A stretch of DNA of 64,000 nt from Diabrotica undecimpunctata (taxonomy: Eukaryota > Arthropoda > Insecta > Coleoptera > Chrysomelidae). The position numbers and the translations under genes were made by a program. A model generated the notes under the pieces. That model searched no databases, was not told the DNA's origin, and saw nothing but the letters and a program-made list of their open reading frames with translations. Every line of letters begins with the position of its first letter. Position 1 is the first letter of the stretch. Positions 1-9,989 of this stretch are shown piece after piece. The DNA is taken from contig NC_092806.1 of NCBI RefSeq assembly GCF_040954645.1, positions 147,836,429 to 147,900,428 on the forward strand, written 5' to 3'.

Positions 1-629
1 TGCTAACGTGAAAAAAAAAAACAAAATAACCCAAGCAACTCTTTTCTGAACCTTAAAACTTGAATTACTAAATTTTTAGGTAACTGAACTAAGCCTCAAA
101 TTAATTAATAGCGTCTTGGCGCCATTTTGTAAGATATTTTTAAATGGGACCATGGAAAAATTAATATATTATTTGAAAGCACTTGTATAAATCATTATGT
201 CCCTGGATTTTTTTGATTCTTTGTGGCACCGTTTCAAAATCCCCACTAAATTGTGAAAATATTATTAAATTAACTCTCGGTGAAAGAATATCTCTTTCTT
301 CCCAGATGGACAACGCCACTAGTATCATATATATGCCAAAAAATCTTTATTTAAAAATAAAATCGATTTTTTTTTAGAATTATCTCTATACATATAAACA
401 TATATATAAAATAAATTTAAAATAACAATCATTGTATTTGTCCCTGTTTTTTGGTTGTATTTTGTGATTTTGTGTTTGTGTTTATTGATTTATTGTATTT
501 CAAAAATGGAAAGGTTCCAGGAAGAATATTTATTTGTAAAAGACTTTGGCCAAATGTATATATCTACCGAATTAATATAAAATAATAATAATATTAATAA
601 GTATTAAATATATTTACAAAAGGAACATT
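1..629. other. Intergenic AT-rich sequence, no gene recognised
   Basis: I see no coding pattern or RNA here. The right end, from about 570, resembles the AT-rich sequence that precedes the related repeat at 8540-8660, so the repeat described at 630-719 probably begins inside this stretch. Confidence 0.5.
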
Positions 630-719
630 CTTATTCTCGAGAGAGATAGAGAGAGAAAATATATCTTCTGTCTCTCTCTTACCTATATCTTACATATGTA
701 ATGGTTTGGCCGATTTACT
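630..719. repeat. Left half of a dispersed repeat split by the 0.7-4 kb LINE
   Basis: This segment carries a purine/pyrimidine mirror-like block (GAGAGAGATAGAGAG then TCTGTCTCTCTC) and ACATATGTAATGG. The same order of motifs occurs at 8670-8760. The continuation of the repeat (CAAATTTCCAAC, then CGCGTATAGAAGTATAACTT) is found on the far side of the LINE at 3970-4015, so the LINE split one repeat copy. A more diverged copy in opposite orientation lies at 7400-7490. The short inverted motif GAAGTATAACTTC inside it is a near-palindrome. Confidence 0.75.
707..719. repeat. 13-bp target-site duplication, left copy
   Basis: TGGCCGATTTACT at 707-719 is repeated exactly at 3957-3969, on the two sides of the LINE. 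The direct repeat plus the uninterrupted relative near 8750 make this the LINE target-site duplication. Confidence 0.9.
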
Positions 720-738
720 ATATATAATAACGGATTTA

Positions 739-3512
739 TTACGGCTGTCGCCGCTTCTCCGCCCCCAATTTCCATCTTTTTCTGTCATATGCAGTTGCCT
801 CTTCTAAGTCTCTTGCCGCCATTGCTTCATCAATATCGTTGCGCCAACTTCTCCGTGGTCGTCCTCTCTTTCTTCTTTCAGGAGGGATCCATTCCAGTAC
901 TCTCCTAGGCCATCTGTACTCTGGCATTCTTTTAACATGTCCGAACCAGATTAATTGTTTTCTTTCTATGTCATCATTGATATTTCTCTCCATTTTCATT
1001 TCGTTTCTTATTTGTTTGTTTCTAACTCTCTCCAGTTTCGATCTACCGCAGCTTCGTCTCAGATAATCCATTTCTGTCGTCATAAGTTTGTTTTTATTAG
1101 CTTTGGTGACGTCCCATACTTCCGAACCGCAAAGTGTAATACTTTGAACTATACTACCGTAAATGTGTTTTTTGGTTTCTCGTCGAATTGTTTTTTGCCA
1201 GAGAAGAGAGTTTAAGGCACGGGTCGCTGCTCTGCCCTTGTTTATTCTTTCCCTGATTTCATCTGCGCTATTTCCCTTCTTGTTGAAAATGACCCCCAAA
1301 TATTTGCAGGATTGCACGCCTTTGATTTTGTCGTCTTCCAAGACTAGGTCACATATTTCATCTGTTCCCACTGAGAGATATTCACATTTTGTCATATTCA
1401 TGTTTAGACCTGCCACCTTATATTCTTCTTGCAGTTTTCTTACCATATAGCTAAGATCGTAGCTGTCTTCGGCAATTACTACCTGGTCATCAGCAAAGAA
1501 TAGTGTATATAGCTTGTTTTCTTCCACCGTTATTCCCATGTTTCTACATTTTTTTACTTATTTCACTAAGGATCTGTCCAAATAGATTTTAAATAAGGTG
1601 GGTGACAGACAGCAGCCTTGACGTAGTCCTTTTGTTGTTTGAAAAGGAGAGGTGATTTCTTGTCCCATTTTAATTCTCGCAAAGTTTTGTTCGTAATATT
1701 TTTGAGTGGCGTTAATAAGAATTGGGTTTATTTTCAAGTTACCCATTTCTATCCATAGTTGGGAGATCGGTACACTGTCATATGCTTTTTCCAAATCTAT
1801 TAAAGCTATATGAGTTTCTCTATTTCTCTGCACTCGTTTTTCCATTGCAATTTTTAATGTGAAGATATTATCCATAGTGGAGCGTCCGGCCCTAAATCCC
1901 GCTTGTTCTTCGGGTTGTTTGTCTTTGATATCATTTTCTATCAGGTTTCGTAGTACTTTTGAGTATAGTCGGCCTATAGTAGCAATCACTGCGATCCCTC
2001 TATAGTTTTTAGGATCCATCTTTGTGCCTTTCTTGTGTATTGGAGAGATATACGATTGTCTCCATTCTTCTGGAACTTCTTCTCCGTTTAAGCATCTTTC
2101 GAATAATTTTCGGATAATCTCAAACAGTTTTGATGATCCATATCTAATCAACTCTAAATGTATTCCGCCTGGGCCTGGAGATTTTTTTAATTTCATTCTC
2201 TTAACTGCTTCATTTACTTGTTCTATTGATATTTTGATTCTTCCTTCTACTTCCACTTGTTCATTTGTCTGTTTAAACCTTTCTCTTCTCTCTGTTAATA
2301 AGTTCTCAAAATGCTCTACCCATGTGTTCTCTGGTATTCTATTTATTATGACTTGGTTTTTTGTCGTTGTTCTCATCGTTTTTATAGTTCTCCAGGCTTC
2401 AGAGCTCTTTGTCCCTCCTATATGGTTGTCTAGGTAATGGCATTTTTGTTCCCATGTACTATTTTTCTTTTTAACCACTTCTCGTTTGACTTCTTTATTC
2501 AAGTTTTTATATTGTTGTTATGTACGTTCGTCTCCCTGTTGTAATAACTGTAGATATACTTCCTTCTTTCTTTTTATCTTTTCTTCCACTTCTTTATCCC
2601 ACCAATATGGTTTATCTACTCTTCGTACCTGTGGCCCTAAGGCTTCTAGCGCTGCGTCTTTCATGCAGTTTTTTATATGTTCGTATTCATCCGTCGTTGA
2701 TCTGTGTGATTCCTGTAGTTTTTGTGTTAGTCTCCAGGAGTAAAGTAACTGTGTGCTCTCGTTTTCTAGATTATCTAAGGTGTACGTAGTTCTCTTTATT
2801 TTTTTTCTGTGTTCTTTGTTGATGTCTGTGTGGTTCCTGTCTACGAATGGTGTATATATTTTTCCTATTATCAGGCAGTTATGAAATAATCCATTATCGA
2901 TTTTAGACCTCTTGTATGCTGATACCAGGTGCATTTATGTATGTTCTTGTGGGCGAAAAAACCATTCAAAATCTTTAACTCATATTGTTGGCATATATTT
3001 ATGAGTCTTTCTCCGTTGTTGTTAACAGTTTCTTCTCCATGCATGCCTACCACTTTACTTTGAACTTGTTTTCCTACTCTGGCATTCAGGTCTCCTCCGC
3101 ATATAATCTCATGGCTGTTAGGAATTTCGTTCAGGATTTTTCTAAAGTCTTCTTTAAAAGCTTCCTTTTCTTGCACTGAGTAGTCATTATTTACGGCATA
3201 TACCCCCAGAATTGTTATTTGTGTTCCTCTTAGGAGAACCGTCACTTTAATAAAACGTTCGTTGTATGCTTCCCAAGATTTAATATATTTTTCAAATTTC
3301 TTGTGTACAAATATTGATATCCCTGCTCTTGCTCTTTGATCCTTTCCCACTCCTGAGAAGAAATGTACATAGTCTTTTAATTTTTCGCTTCCATTTCCTT
3401 TTTTCTTGGTCTCAGAGAGAATGGCTATATCTAATTTTCGATTTACAAATTCCTGCATAATTTCTTGTTGTTTGTTCCGGATTCCCTGTATATTCCAGAT
3501 TCCGTAATTCAT
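739..3512 (-). pseudogene. LINE endonuclease/reverse transcriptase ORF, broken by one frameshift and two stops
   Basis: Translation from the ATG at 3512 gives an apurinic-type endonuclease (WNIQGIRN, ILSETKKKG, CGGDLNARVG) that nicks target DNA. A frameshift near 2880-2930 moves the reading to the frame ending at 1539-739. In that frame a TAA at about 2518 interrupts the linker, and another TAA near 1558 lies between RLRQG/SP-type fingers (GLRQGCCLSPTLF) and the palm motif. Reverse transcriptase motifs are clear: IALIDLEKAYDSV holds the first catalytic Asp and FFADDQVVIAED the FADD box. The C-terminus has the usual GHVKRM and basic RGRPRRSW segment. Both stops are single-codon events in otherwise continuous sequence, so the copy is inactive but young. 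It needs no host gene neighbour; it would act at the nuclear target site with its own RNA. Confidence 0.9.
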
Positions 3513-3956
3513 GGTCCATTTTCGTTGCTGTTTTCGTCTACTGTAATTTCCGTCCGGTAACCGAGGCTCATTGGGTATTTTAGCACTGTAGAATTTTCAC
3601 AAGTGTAAGGTCGCTGGCCTTATGACTTAACCCCCATCCTTGGAGGACCGAATTTTCTGTTGGGGTTTATTCCCCTAGCCGATATGTTCCAGTTTTTAGG
3701 CGCCAGAAACTCGCCTTTTACCCTCTCTCGTCTGCTACATAACGTACTCCCATTGTACGCCATGCACCCAGTGGTTACGCGACATGGTATGTCTTCGTGG
3801 ACGTGAGAGTAGGATTTGCTGGCAGAGCTGAGTTTTATTCCTAAAACCTCCAACTCATTCGTTGGAAAACAGTGGGCATTTCTTAGCGTTTTGTTACGAC
3901 AAAAGCATCGGCAGCTTCATGTCGCCCCCAAGACCCCTTACCAGCCTTTAACCACC
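3513..3956 (-). other. 5' untranslated region of the 0.7-4 kb LINE
   Basis: This part lies between the endonuclease start codon and the right target-site duplication. It is less AT-rich than its flanks. It presumably includes the internal promoter that such LINEs use, but I see no specific promoter motif. Reading frames found here are short and unlike known proteins. Confidence 0.6.
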
Positions 3957-3969
3957 TGGCCGATTTACT
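3957..3969. repeat. 13-bp target-site duplication, right copy
   Basis: TGGCCGATTTACT, an exact match to 707-719. The host repeat continues to the right with CCCGTACAAATTTCC, matching the CTCATACAAATTTCC of the uninterrupted copy at 8763-8777. Confidence 0.9.
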
Positions 3970-4015
3970 CCCGTACAAATTTCCAACATAGAAAGCGCGT
4001 ATAGAAGTATAACTT

Positions 4016-5500
4016 ACAAAAATTGTAAAAACTATCAGCAAGCTACAAAACGGTCGATGATGGTATTACCACTTAGGGGTAAAGTTGCAAATATCTCTTT
4101 AAAAACTAAAAGAGAGGCCTCAGATGCTCTAGAAAGAATACCACACATAGGATAAGGTATGTTGAAACATATGGCGACACAAATGTAGTTATTTGGACTA
4201 AACGCATAGTCAAGAGACATGCAAGATTTTAAGCACACAGAAGGATAAACCAAGTGTTTCAGATCAATTGGCTTGTTTATAGCAAACACTATACTGATAC
4301 GATTTAAAGACTTTAAGTTCAAATACTACAAGAAAGCACAAAATGCTATTCTTCTATTTTTTTTAAATAGCTTACTTCATAAGCTTGCTGGAAGATGCTA
4401 AAAAGGCCTGACTAAAGCGTAAGTTTTAGAACAAACCTCTCTCTATACTTTAAATTTATTTTTTTTTAATTTATAATTTTATTATTAAGATTTTTAATTT
4501 TAATTTTTAATTTTTTTTGTTATATTCGTATTGCGTCCATACTTCGTTGTCCATATTTTTTTATTTTTGTATATAATATACAAGTATTAAGATCTCGTTC
4601 CAGCGATAGAAAATATATTGTTTGTACATAATTTCACTGCATATTTGCACGTGTCAAAAGAATGTTTTTGTTGACACCTGATTATATTATTCGCAATCGT
4701 AAGCACCTCATTTAAATATGAAACATTGTTTGCTTTCCAAACACTAACAAGCAGTTCCAGGACAAACCTCGTATAATTTTATAAAGGAAGCACCGAACGT
4801 ACGTAAACCTACCCTCAAATTTGTTGTCAGGTAAAAGGAAAATCGAGATCTTGCAAGATGTTGGGGGGCGGTCGAGAAACGATGAAGTACGTGACGATAA
4901 TCAACTCTTAGGGCAATCAGTGTAACGAGGTTAGTGCCTCTATTCTCTGCTCTAAATACCTTTTTGGTATGAGATACAACGTTACATAAAGGCTGCTTTT
5001 ATGATATCGTAGTAAGAATGGCATATGATTTTAGATTTAACAGACTGTTATATTAGTTGTAAAGATTAAAAATAATTTTAAAATATTTATTCATGAAATC
5101 AATAAAGCCAAAAAAATCATATACTTTAATTACTAAACGCATTCCCAACTGCCTAGTAAAGTTAGTAATTGATTTTACAAACAAACTCATGTGCCCGGAA
5201 CCAATATTAATTATTGTAGCTTAAATATAAAAATTTTTAACACGCAGTTAATCAACAAAATAAAACGACATTAATTAGAACAATAAAAAATGTGTAAATG
5301 TTTATATTTACAATGTTTTTAATCAAAATATTTAATGAATATACAAATTCACTATTTATTATTATTATTATTATTCTTACAAAACCTAGAATTACTAAAC
5401 TTTTAAAATATTTTGGCTATGAGAGCTCTTTGAAAATCAGTACTGTCGAATTATCTACTTCTCCTTATAGTGCCGTGCCCCCATTCGCTATGCGCACGAT
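4016..5500. other. No gene recognised; AT-rich with homopolymer T tracts
   Basis: Only poor-quality reading frames occur. T-rich and simple AT stretches lie near 4440-4570. A minus frame at 4035-4322 has no recognisable family. Nothing else is supported. Confidence 0.5.
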
Positions 5501-5502
5501 GG

Positions 5503-5678
5503 CTAAGGGTGCGTTCATAACGGACACCATCGCACCGTCTCCTCGCCTAGAGCATAGCACTGACGGCGAACGCTCGCATTTAAAGTAATGCATTTATTTG
5601 ACCGAAAATCGATTAAATGATACCATCCCATGGACCGAGCGTGGCTGGGTCGGCGCCTCGCTATGAACGCACGCTTAG
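5503..5678. mobile_element. MITE, first of an abutting pair
   Basis: The ends are inverted: CTAAGGGTGCGTTCATAACG at the left and the reverse complement of that pattern (TATGAACGCACGCTTAG) at the right, roughly 17 bp. The interior has no ORF. The length of about 176 bp and the inverted ends fit a miniature inverted-repeat element. A more degenerate end-like motif (CGCTATGCGCACGATGGCTA) just before 5503 hints that a third, eroded unit lies upstream. The transposon superfamily is not determinable from this alone. Confidence 0.75.
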
Positions 5679-5845
5679 GGTGCGTTCATAACGGAGGCCA
5701 TCGCACGGTCTCCTCGCCTAGACCTTAGCACTGACGGCGAAAGCTCGCATTTAAAGTAATGCATTTATTTTACGGAACATCGATTAAATGATACTATCCC
5801 ATGGCCTGAGCGAGGGTCGGCGCCTCATTATGAACTCACGCTTAG
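5674..5845. mobile_element. MITE, second copy sharing its boundary with the first
   Basis: This unit starts at the CTTAG that ends the first MITE and finishes at a matching CTTAG at 5841-5845, with right end TATGAACTCACGCTTAG. Apart from a few substitutions and a short deletion near 5813 it follows the first unit base for base, so the two are a direct repeat of about 170 bp. Confidence 0.75.
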
Positions 5846-6120
5846 GCATCTTGTGATAAGTATGCGAAGCTGAATTGCGGGACAGTATAGAGAAGTTAAA
5901 TGGAAAAGTAAATAATACAATATCACAATATCACAATTAGGATTCAAAACTTGAAATTACTTATAATATAAAATCAACATAAAAAAGTTGATGATCAACG
6001 ATCAAAAAAATGATACTAAAAATCTTACATACTAGAAAAAACTAAAAAATATAACAAGAACAAAATTTAGCAATACCAATATACATATCACAAAGAAAAA
6101 TATCTTTTTAACTGAATTAA
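5846..6120. other. AT-rich gap, nothing recognised
   Basis: No ORF, RNA or repeat is supported between the MITE pair and the Jockey-like relic. Confidence 0.5.
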
Positions 6121-6129
6121 AGTTATATT

Positions 6130-7330
6130 GAAAATATCGAAATCGAGAACATTTAATAGCCCCATGTATCTTTATACCAACCAATACCATAGGTTATTCT
6201 GTAAAAAGCGATATTTAAGACATTGTGGTAACGTAGAGCTTGATGGGGAACATTAAAGTTATTTTGGCTCAACAGCTTTGGACAATCAATATATCTATGT
6301 ATGATCTTATATATAAATATAGCTTCTGACATATCACTTGATATCACGCTGTAGTAAAAGTGAAGATAATTGTTGTTCGATAGGGGAATAATCATGATTT
6401 TCAATAGCAGTGTAAACATGGTAAGCACAATATCTCAAAAATTTATTCTGGACTCTTTCTGTGGTATCAATACTGTTCTGAAAATAGGGTGACCAAATAA
6501 CTAAAAATAGTTCTATCTAAGCAACAATACACTGATCTTATTAAATCAATGGAGAAATACTTAGTAACTACAATTCTTAGTAACGAAATCGAGAAGTTTA
6601 GATGCCTTTATTAAATTATTGTTTGTGTATTTGTGTGGTCGCAGAAAATAAGCTTCTCTTCAAAAATAACACCCACATCTCGAATAGAAGAAACATAATT
6701 CAGTGGCTGATTATTAATAGTATAGCTGTTTTCAATTCTATTAACTTTACATGAAAAACTTATAAAACAACAATTTTTACATTTAAGTGGAGTTTGTTCT
6801 GATTGCACCAATTTTGTAGCCGGTCTAAGTCATCTTGCAACAAGTCTTGATCTTATAGACTATCTATAACTTTCCAAAATTTCAAGTTATCTACCAAAAT
6901 TAGACATTTGCTATTTAGGAAACAGGAAACAGGAAGTGAGAGGTGTGACCTCCTTGAGGAACTCCAGATGTTACTGATATACTGTCAGACAGATGACAAC
7001 CTATCTTGACTCTTTGACTTCTACCAAATGTACAGTTTTTAATTCATTCAACAAACCTGAGATGAAAACCTACATTAATTAATTTGCTCAAAACTATTTT
7101 ATGATCTACACAATCAAATGCTTTGAAAAAATCTGTATATATTACATTTACCTGTTAACAGTCTCTCATTTGAGATAATAAATCAGATTGATAGCAAACC
7201 AAGTTTGTTGCAGTTTTTGAATTTTGAATTTTGAATGTAGTCTTTCTAAGTATTTTTAAATATAGGAATAACATAACTTTCTTACCATAAAGAAGGAAAC
7301 ATAGAGATTTCGAGATATCTATTAAGCAAT
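6130..7330 (-). pseudogene. Jockey-like LINE reverse transcriptase, decayed
   Basis: Read on the minus strand, reverse-transcriptase segments follow in the right order but in shifting frames. A fingers region like W-K-K-V-x-P-I-F-K lies near 7300. Motif A (VIYTDFFKAFDCVDHKIVL) is near 7085-7140 and a PQG box near 6960. The thumb (TINNQPLNYVSSIRDVGVIF) is at 6660-6730, and the C-terminal segment (RVQNKFLRYCAYHVY) is near 6440-6400. The YADD box is missing: the PQG region jumps directly to VDNLKFWKVI, which implies a deletion. Many stops interrupt it. It is an old, dead copy with neither the endonuclease nor ORF1. Confidence 0.75.
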
Positions 7331-7379
7331 AAAACCTAATAATATATATAACAAAATCTTTTTAATAAAAAACAGGTGT

Positions 7380-7500
7380 GGCAGTCCAGTGGGACTGCCG
7401 GTAGAAGTTACACTTCTATACACGCATGTTACAAATTTATTTGGGAGTCAATCTGCACAATCATTACATATGTAATTCTATAGGTAAGACATAGCAGAAA
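7380..7500 (-). repeat. Inverted, diverged copy of the 8.7-kb dispersed repeat
   Basis: Reverse complement of this stretch gives CTTACCTATAGAATTACATATGTAATG, CAGATTGACTC, AAATTTGTAAC and GCGTGTATAGAAGTGTAACTTC, the same motif order as 8723-8805. The two copies face each other and enclose the tRNA-containing tandem duplication, so they may be terminal inverted repeats of one element or two independent copies. Confidence 0.65.
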
Positions 7501-7559
7501 GAGAAACAGAATTAATAACAACTTACTAACAATGAAGGATTTAATCAATATTTTGATGA

Positions 7560-8048
7560 AAATGTATATTTTTATTTTCATATATTTGTACGAAAGGATT
7601 TGAATGCAAAAATTTTTTTACACATACTCTGCAGTAAAATTCATTGTTTATTTTGTTATTAATATAATAATACAATACAAATTAAACTGCAATATTTATA
7701 AGTATTTAAAAATGACAATAATATACATAAAAAAATACACTACAATACAGTGCAACATAATTCCATATAATAATACAATACAAATTAAAATGCAATATCC
7801 ATAAGTATTTAAAAATGACAATAATGTAATAATATTAATAAAAATGTCTTCCCCGACTGGGAATCGAACCCCGGTCTCCCGCATGACAGGCAGGGATACT
7901 GACTACTATACTACCGAGGACACAACACAGAAATATCTCAAAATTGACAGTTCTGGATCATACAGTGACTTATTGAGATTATTATTTTGAAATACAAAAG
8001 ACTAATATAATTATGAACATTTAATAAATAATACAAAACATATCACAT
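7560..8048. repeat. 489-bp tandem duplication, unit 1
   Basis: Position 7561 onward matches 8050 onward almost base for base with a fixed offset of 489. I noticed only very few differences, both within the tRNA-like part (TCTT versus TCCT and CAGGCAG versus CAGACAG). Apart from the tRNA the unit is very AT-rich and contains its own internal repeat (AATACAATACAAATTAAA twice, ~105 bp apart). The apparent ORFs shared by the units are low-complexity and not believable. Confidence 0.9.
7849..7920 (-). tRNA. tRNA-Asp (GTC)-like gene, copy 1
   Basis: The minus strand folds as a 72-nt tRNA: acceptor TCCTCGG pairing TCGGGGA, a D arm with TAGTATAGTAGTCAGTA (A box), an anticodon stem CCTGC/GCGGG with loop CTGTCAT and anticodon GTC, and a T arm with GGTTCGATTCC (B box). 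It matches the animal tRNA-Asp type closely. There is one G-A mismatch in the T stem (CGGGG/CCCAG), and G-T wobbles occur in the acceptor and anticodon stems. Five T's follow about six bases after the 3' end, a fitting Pol III terminator. Function is possible, but the T-stem mismatch means it may be a tRNA-derived copy. Confidence 0.8.
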
Positions 8049-8540
8049 AAATGTATATTTTTATTTTCATATATTTGTACGAAAGGATTTGAATGCAAAA
8101 ATTTTTTTACACATACTCTGCAGTAAAATTCATTGTTTATTTTGTTATTAATATAATAATACAATACAAATTAAACTGCAATATTTATAAGTATTTAAAA
8201 ATGACAATAATATACATAAAAAAATACACTACAATACAGTGCAACATAATTCCATATAATAATACAATACAAATTAAAATGCAATATCCATAAGTATTTA
8301 AAAATGACAATAATGTAATAATATTAATAAAAATGTCCTCCCCGACTGGGAATCGAACCCCGGTCTCCCGCATGACAGACAGGGATACTGACTACTATAC
8401 TACCGAGGACACAACACAGAAATATCTCAAAATTGACAGTTCTGGATCATACAGTGACTTATTGAGATTATTATTTTGAAATACAAAAGACTAATATAAT
8501 TATGAACATTTAATAAATAATACAAAACATATCACATAAA
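8049..8540. repeat. 489-bp tandem duplication, unit 2
   Basis: This is the second copy of the unit starting at 7560. The match ends after ATCACATAAAT near 8540, where the sequence turns into the AT-rich lead of the 8.7-kb repeat. The near identity implies a recent unequal exchange or replication slip. Confidence 0.9.
8338..8409 (-). tRNA. tRNA-Asp (GTC)-like gene, copy 2
   Basis: This has the same 72-nt fold as copy 1. Two differences are visible: the discriminator base is G instead of A, which fits insect tRNA-Asp better. The anticodon stem reads CCTGT/GCGGG, adding a T-G wobble at its loop end. The anticodon GTC, both internal promoter boxes and a downstream T5 run are kept. The T-stem G-A mismatch is shared with copy 1, so it predates the duplication. 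Confidence 0.8.
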
Positions 8541-8582
8541 TAATAATATTAATAAATGTTTTATTATATGTATATATATCTT

Positions 8583-8643
<61 letters not shown>
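8583..8643. repeat. (TA)n microsatellite
   Basis: About 60 bp of alternating A and T. It sits in the AT-rich lead of the dispersed repeat; the corresponding place in the other copy (about 580-610) holds AAT/ATT repeats instead. Confidence 0.95.
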
Positions 8644-8650
<7 letters not shown>

Positions 8651-8659
8651 ATTTTATAT

Positions 8660-8820
8660 ACAAAAGGAACATTTTTATATTCGAGAGAGGAAGAGAGAGA
8701 AAATATATCTTCTGTCTCTCTCTTACTCATTATCTTACATATGTAATGGTTTCACAGATTCACTCTCATACAAATTTCCAACGTGGAGCGCGCGTATAGA
8801 AGTATAACTTCAAAAATTAG
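8660..8820. repeat. Uninterrupted copy of the dispersed repeat (empty site for the 0.7-4 kb LINE)
   Basis: Motif order: ACAAAAGGAACAT, a GAGA/TCTC block, ACATATGTAATGGTTT, CAGATTCACTCTCATACAAA, then CGCGCGTATAGAAGTATAAC. It carries both halves that flank the LINE at 630-719 and 3957-4015, without the intervening 3.2 kb or the 13-bp duplication. I do not know the element class. Confidence 0.8.
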
Positions 8821-9590
8821 GCACTCCATCTAGGCAACAGTAAGTTTATTAAGCAGCTGATTTATGCCATTAAAAATATCAGTCATGGTAATCTTAGGAA
8901 AAATATTAGTACTAAAGGTACTATTTAATGGATGGACGCAAACGATCAATGACAAAACCGTACAATATATTAGCTCTGAAGTTGATCGTAGACGTAAAAA
9001 CCACTTGCAGAAACAATGGTCACTAGAAAACACAGTTTTAGTCAGCGTCGAGTCAGAACTCAACACATACACACACTAACACAGTTCAAACAAACATACT
9101 TTGGCATGACAGTGAAAGGAGTGTTCTTCCACTATATCTAGCGTGACCTCATCGTTAACGTAACCATCCGAGTGAAACAAACGCAATCAACGAAATGGTA
9201 ACTACCATGCCTTCACACATCACACACACGTAGCAGACGTACAAACGGCTTTCAGGAACAATAGTAACTAGAGACACAGTCTTTGTCACACTCAAGCGCA
9301 CTCACACCTCTGATTTCGACAACATCGGTTACATCTCAACAGCCTTCAAGGTGCTTTACAACCCAACCACAATGACAACTTGCCGCAGTGACGTTTATTT
9401 TGATGTTGTTTGCCTTTGTACATCAAAACCACAGAGACATATATAAACATTGTTGGCCTGCATATAATCCAGTCTCTAGTCATAAAATAACTAATTGTTG
9501 AAATAGTCAATTTCATAATAATCCAGTCGTCAGAGATTTGACACCTCACAATCATACGAACAAGCTGAATTTTGCCAAAAATATTATTTT
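8821..9590. other. No gene recognised; faint ~245-bp direct repeat
   Basis: Two diverged blocks resemble each other: 8985-9050 (CGTAGACG, GAAACAATGGTCACTAGA, AACACAG) and 9228-9290 (CGTAGCAGACG, GGAACAATAGTAACTAGA, GACACAG). This suggests an old tandem duplication. A minus frame at 9346-9624 of 92 codons has no family I know. Confidence 0.4.
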
Positions 9591-9594
9591 GGGA

Positions 9595-9885
9595 TCTAAA
9601 ACAAGATGCAAAAAAGTTTACCACTTTTACCTCCGGACTTCCCCATAAAACAAAAATAAAGATTTACCAAGAATCTGTACGCTTTAGTAAAAAATATTTT
9701 AAATAAAAAATCTAGCTGAGATAATTTTAGATAAAAACGTTTAATAGCACTTTTTGTGTAGATTGTTCTCTCAGAAACAACGCTTGAAGCAATCGGCGAT
9801 TTTGAATAACAGTTGCGCGAGTGAAATCAATGTAAAATAAAATTTGTATCGACGGTAAAAATTCGATATCTTTCGATCAGAGTAA
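9595..9885 (-). repeat. ~290-bp inverted repeat, left arm
   Basis: Its reverse complement follows 12970-13290 closely. Shared blocks include AATTTTTACCGTC, ACATTGATTTC, ATTCAAAATCGCCGAT, GCGTTGTTTCTGAG, and GGAGGTAAAAG followed by GTAGACTTTTTT-like sequence. I estimate similarity in the 70-80% range by eye. With the right arm it encloses the 10-12.3 kb LINE. Confidence 0.75.
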
Positions 9886-9989
9886 CCTATCAACAAACCG
9901 AAAAGCGTTTTAAAGGTGAAGAACTTAGCTTTTGAATACAGATTTTGAATTTTGGTGGAGATAAAGCCAGTTACTATAAAGATGTTCAA

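Larger units (their letters stand above)
720..3956 (-). mobile_element. RTE-like non-LTR retrotransposon, nearly full length
   Basis: The element reads on the minus strand: 5' untranslated part at about 3513-3956, endonuclease, reverse transcriptase, then a 3' end of about 19 bp ending in a TA-rich tail at 720-738. It is bounded by an exact 13-bp target-site duplication (707-719 and 3957-3969). The preserved 5' region and the small number of breaks suggest a fairly recent, near-complete insertion. The clade assignment (RTE-like, the type often misannotated as craniofacial development protein 2) rests on the endonuclease and the C-terminal GHVKRMPEYRWPRR and RRKRGRPRRSW motifs. Confidence 0.88.

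Noticed and set aside
839..2743. Long plus-strand frames within the first LINE
   Set aside because: They lie opposite the minus-strand endonuclease/reverse transcriptase, whose motifs are clear; the plus frames have no recognisable domain.
4035..4322. 95-codon minus frame
   Set aside because: No domain, no homologous pattern, no neighbouring coding trace; consistent with chance in a stop-poor stretch.
7604..8373. Duplicated small frames in the 489-bp repeats
   Set aside because: They are Ile/Tyr/Asn/Lys-rich translations of AT-rich DNA, and one runs through the tRNA; duplication explains their conservation.
8556..8807. Plus frame through the TA array
   Set aside because: An Ile-Tyr dipeptide repeat from (TA)n.
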